Below are positions 61,487-64,000 of a stretch of DNA of 64,000 bases, in pieces. The stretch lies in assembly GCA_963693085.1 (NCBI GenBank), contig OY856413.1, positions 543,514,879 to 543,578,878 on the forward strand, given 5' to 3'. Position numbers and translations under genes: made by a program. Origin of the DNA: Alisma plantago-aquatica (lineage: Eukaryota; Streptophyta; Magnoliopsida; Alismatales; Alismataceae). The notes beneath the pieces were generated by a model. The model saw only the letters and a program-made list of their open reading frames with translations, was not told where the DNA came from and did not search any database. Each line of letters starts with the position of its first letter. Position 1 is the stretch's first letter.

Positions 61487-63176
61487 CGATTAGTATGTAT
61501 ACCCAAAGAGCCAATAGTTATGATGATGGTAATGGAATAACTTGTAAGTGATTTGATTAATAATAAAGTCAATCATCTAATTTATTCTATTTTGTTTAGT
61601 TATGAGATAATGATGTTACATAATAAATTTCTAAAGAATGATATTACTTAATGACATATGTCTTTGAGTTGAGGACCTAAACAATGAGATCATACAGATG
61701 TTAAGGGTATATACATTCTTGTTATGTCCCTAGCCGGTTGTTATACTGAAAAGATGATAGACAACAATAACACTTAAGACTAGAGAGTGTGTTGGTTGAT
61801 GAAAAAATCTCATTAGTCATGATATGTGATATCAAACCAAACACATAGATACTTGTTAGAGAACAATGTATCAGACAGACCCACCTTGAGAGTGATACAT
61901 GGGAACCATAGAATGGTATTCAAAATCATCTCTCATAGTGATGGTGGTGATTGTAGTTCTTAGACCTGAAATCACTACACTCATCACATGTTGTTTGATG
62001 TACTTTGTCATCATCAAATGTGACCTTGAATAAGGGTTGCCACAAAGGTGATGTTCAAATGCATTATGACACATGGGGAATGATTGTGAGTGATGCAGAT
62101 GAGATTTGTTCCTCCTTCATGAGTTTTATATCCGGGCCACTTGATATGTGAGACTGGGAAAGCATGGTCGTGCACATGTAAATCAATATATGATGTTGAC
62201 TTCACATATATCTCAGACAACCTACTCAAGTTCAAGGAATATGGATTGAACATAGAAGAGGATGATGATTCCATGCCTCAAGTTTAATATGGATATTAGA
62301 GACAAAGAAACTATACGATAACTATAACACCAATCATGGTGTGTAGGTTGAAGTTGTTCTCCAGCTTTTGAATTACTTGGATAGTAATTATGTCTTATTA
62401 GATACCAATCTTTACTAATGATGTCATAAATTAGTTATGAACATTCAATGCCAACAAAATTTGGGATTATAGGGTCATGTCCATAGGAATGCGCTTGGAA
62501 TAGGAGTTTTATTCATGAAGGATGTTTAACATTGATTACTAAAGTGTTATGCATTCAATTTTGACAATATTGGCAATCTACACTCTGAAATTACTGGTTT
62601 AGCAAGTGAAATGATCAGCTCAGGTTGTGAATCGGTTGTTTGGTAGATCAATGGGATTGGATTAAGGATTGATGTTGACGTTATGTGGTGCATTAATTGA
62701 ATATTAATTGCCAAATTTTTTGTGAATAGGGAACATATTGAAATGACCAATTCAAGTGTTGAACTGATGTCTCATGTGTGAACCGACCTATTCATAGGTC
62801 AACCGATCATTTTGATATTTACATGTTTCAAAAAATTCATAAAATTCTATCTCTTTAACTTCCAGACTGACTGGAAACCTTGACCCTGATCCTCCTATAA
62901 ATATAGAGGTACATGGGGATTCCCAGACACAACAATAAGATATGACAATTGTCATCTTCTCTAGTTGTGGTAGCCAAGAGAGCTCGGGCAAGTTCTATCC
63001 ATCAAAGGAAGGAACAATATGGGAGAGAAAACTATGGGAGACCAAGATGACGCAAGCACGACAACTAGAAGGGGCAACTCCTTCATGTCTGTTTATCTAG
63101 AACGACAGGAGTTCATGTTGGTCCGCATGTACTACTCTAGAGGTAAGGAGGCTTTGTCTGTCTCTAAGAGTACGCC
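61487..63176 (+). mobile_element. 3' LTR of the plus-strand copia element, truncated
   Basis: Homologous in reverse to the LTRs of the minus-strand copia element: tatgtatacc..agccaat at the start, attgattactaaagtg near 62530, the TATA region at 62895 and ggagttcatgttggtc near 63110. It lacks the 45-bp minisatellite array of the other family members; only single degenerate parts are left near 62760. It stops at 63176, where a gypsy-type LTR begins. Confidence 0.85.
62895..62906 (+). promoter_or_regulatory. TATA box of the plus-strand copia LTR
   Basis: ctataaatatag, at the position of ctatatatag in the two relatives. Confidence 0.6.
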
Positions 63177-64000
63177 TGTTACAACCCCAAATTTTGGGTT
63201 CTTTTGATGAGAAATGCAATTTCTCTTAATAAAGATAAATGAGAAAATAATGGTGTGATTTGATTTGAATCAATGAATTTTGTTTATAATAGCCTTGATG
63301 GTTGCTTAGTGGGCTTTATTGGCTATTGGGCTTAATATCAAGGAAACGAAAAAGGAAATTCAATTAGTAAATGAATAATTAAGAAATAGAGAAAATAAAG
63401 ATGTAGAAACCTCTAGAAGGAAAAAGAATATTCCTCAAAGGTGGATTTTCTGCCTTTTGGATTCCTTAGGTTCCAAGGAGTCCAAGTTGCAAGGATAATG
63501 CAACAAGAGATAGAAAAGATCAATTAAATATTTCTTTACTAAAGGAAATATGAGAATAATAATATTACAATAAATAGGTGGATATTTGGATAATGGATCC
63601 CTCTTGGATGAGATTTCATGTCCACATAGTTTCTAATGGAACAAGGAATCAAAATCAAAAGAAAAACCAGAGATAAACAATTAATCAAGAATATTTGAAA
63701 TAAAGAAGATAATGCAAGAAATAAAGAGAGAAGTGATGGTTTGGTCATGATGAGTGATAATTCGAACTCCACTTGCTTTCTTGGATTACAAGGAATAGAA
63801 ATAATGGGAAATAAGAAAATAAAAAAGAGAAAAGATGGGAGAAATAATCCTAATTGAGTAATATCTTGCACCTAAAGAAAAGGCATGCTTTCTCTTAGAT
63901 AATAAGCCCAAATTTGGTAGAGAGGTATATTAAGTCATTATTACGTTTCCCTTAAAATTTGAGACTAAACAGATCCATGGTTTGAGAGTTATAATTTTTC
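63177..64000 (+). mobile_element. Start of a Ty3/gypsy-type LTR, cut by window edge
   Basis: The sequence changes inside the copia LTR to tgttacaaccccaaatttt, a start like that of the LTR at 42938 (tgttacaaccc on the minus strand) and close in style to tgtgataacctagaatttt at 43402. The rest to the window end is A-rich without a coding frame. Confidence 0.6.

Noticed and set aside
62014..62274. 86-codon minus-strand frame in the copia LTR
   Set aside because: Lies wholly in LTR sequence and is not preserved in the related LTRs.
63539..63871. 110-codon hydrophobic minus-strand frame at the window end
   Set aside because: Low-complexity complement of an A-rich LTR. The hydrophobic Phe/Leu/Ile content follows from base composition.

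Overview
The window looks like intergenic DNA from a repeat-rich higher-plant nuclear genome. It is AT-rich and holds no recognisable host gene. Nearly every long reading frame is a decayed piece of a transposable element: plant L1-type LINEs with DUF4283/zinc-knuckle ORF1, Ty1/copia pol, an En/Spm (CACTA) transposase with an Ulp1-like partner gene, and large LTRs of Ty3/gypsy type. The species cannot be told from this sequence. No prokaryotic features, CRISPR array, rRNA or tRNA gene were seen, and I found no undescribed gene system. What is new to describe is the architecture: nested insertions whose order can be read from split repeats and target-site duplications (TSDs).

Left part (1-31.4 kb): the 3' portion of a gypsy-type LTR (1-1723); 6 kb of unassigned AT-rich sequence; LINE-1 on the minus strand (about 7.85-13.77 kb); the end of a CACTA-like element (to 14133); a minus-strand gypsy-type LTR ending at 16122; then a minus-strand copia element with 3' LTR 16123-17850, decayed pol and gag 17851-23031, and 5' LTR from 23032. 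A second LINE (24312-30069) splits that 5' LTR with a clean 10-bp TSD. The 3' LTR of the same copia element preserves the unoccupied site. The 5' LTR ends near 31020 against another copia LTR fragment.

Middle (31.4-43.4 kb): a minus-strand CACTA element with clustered subterminal repeats, a second gene (plant En/Spm transposase domain plus Ulp1-like protease domain) and a TNP2-type transposase, all broken. Upstream of it is an unusual direct/inverted repeat cluster with a 140-bp hairpin. A minus-strand gypsy-type LTR (40135-42938) with an adjacent primer binding site follows.

Right part (43.4-64 kb): an 8.4-kb LTR element (43402-51819) that is structurally complete (two 3.2-kb LTRs, PBS, PPT, ATGAC TSD) but has no coding capacity, so it is LARD-like. 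Next come an Athila/Tat-like LTR with a clear TATA box (52695-54118) and a plus-strand copia element with decayed pol. Its RNase H region is split by a 3.8-kb solo LTR (57479-61315), and its 3' LTR is cut at 63177 by the start of another gypsy-type LTR that runs off the window.

Functionally these are independent selfish elements, mostly dead. The LARD keeps every cis signal that would allow mobilisation by enzymes supplied elsewhere, but no gypsy pol is present in this window.
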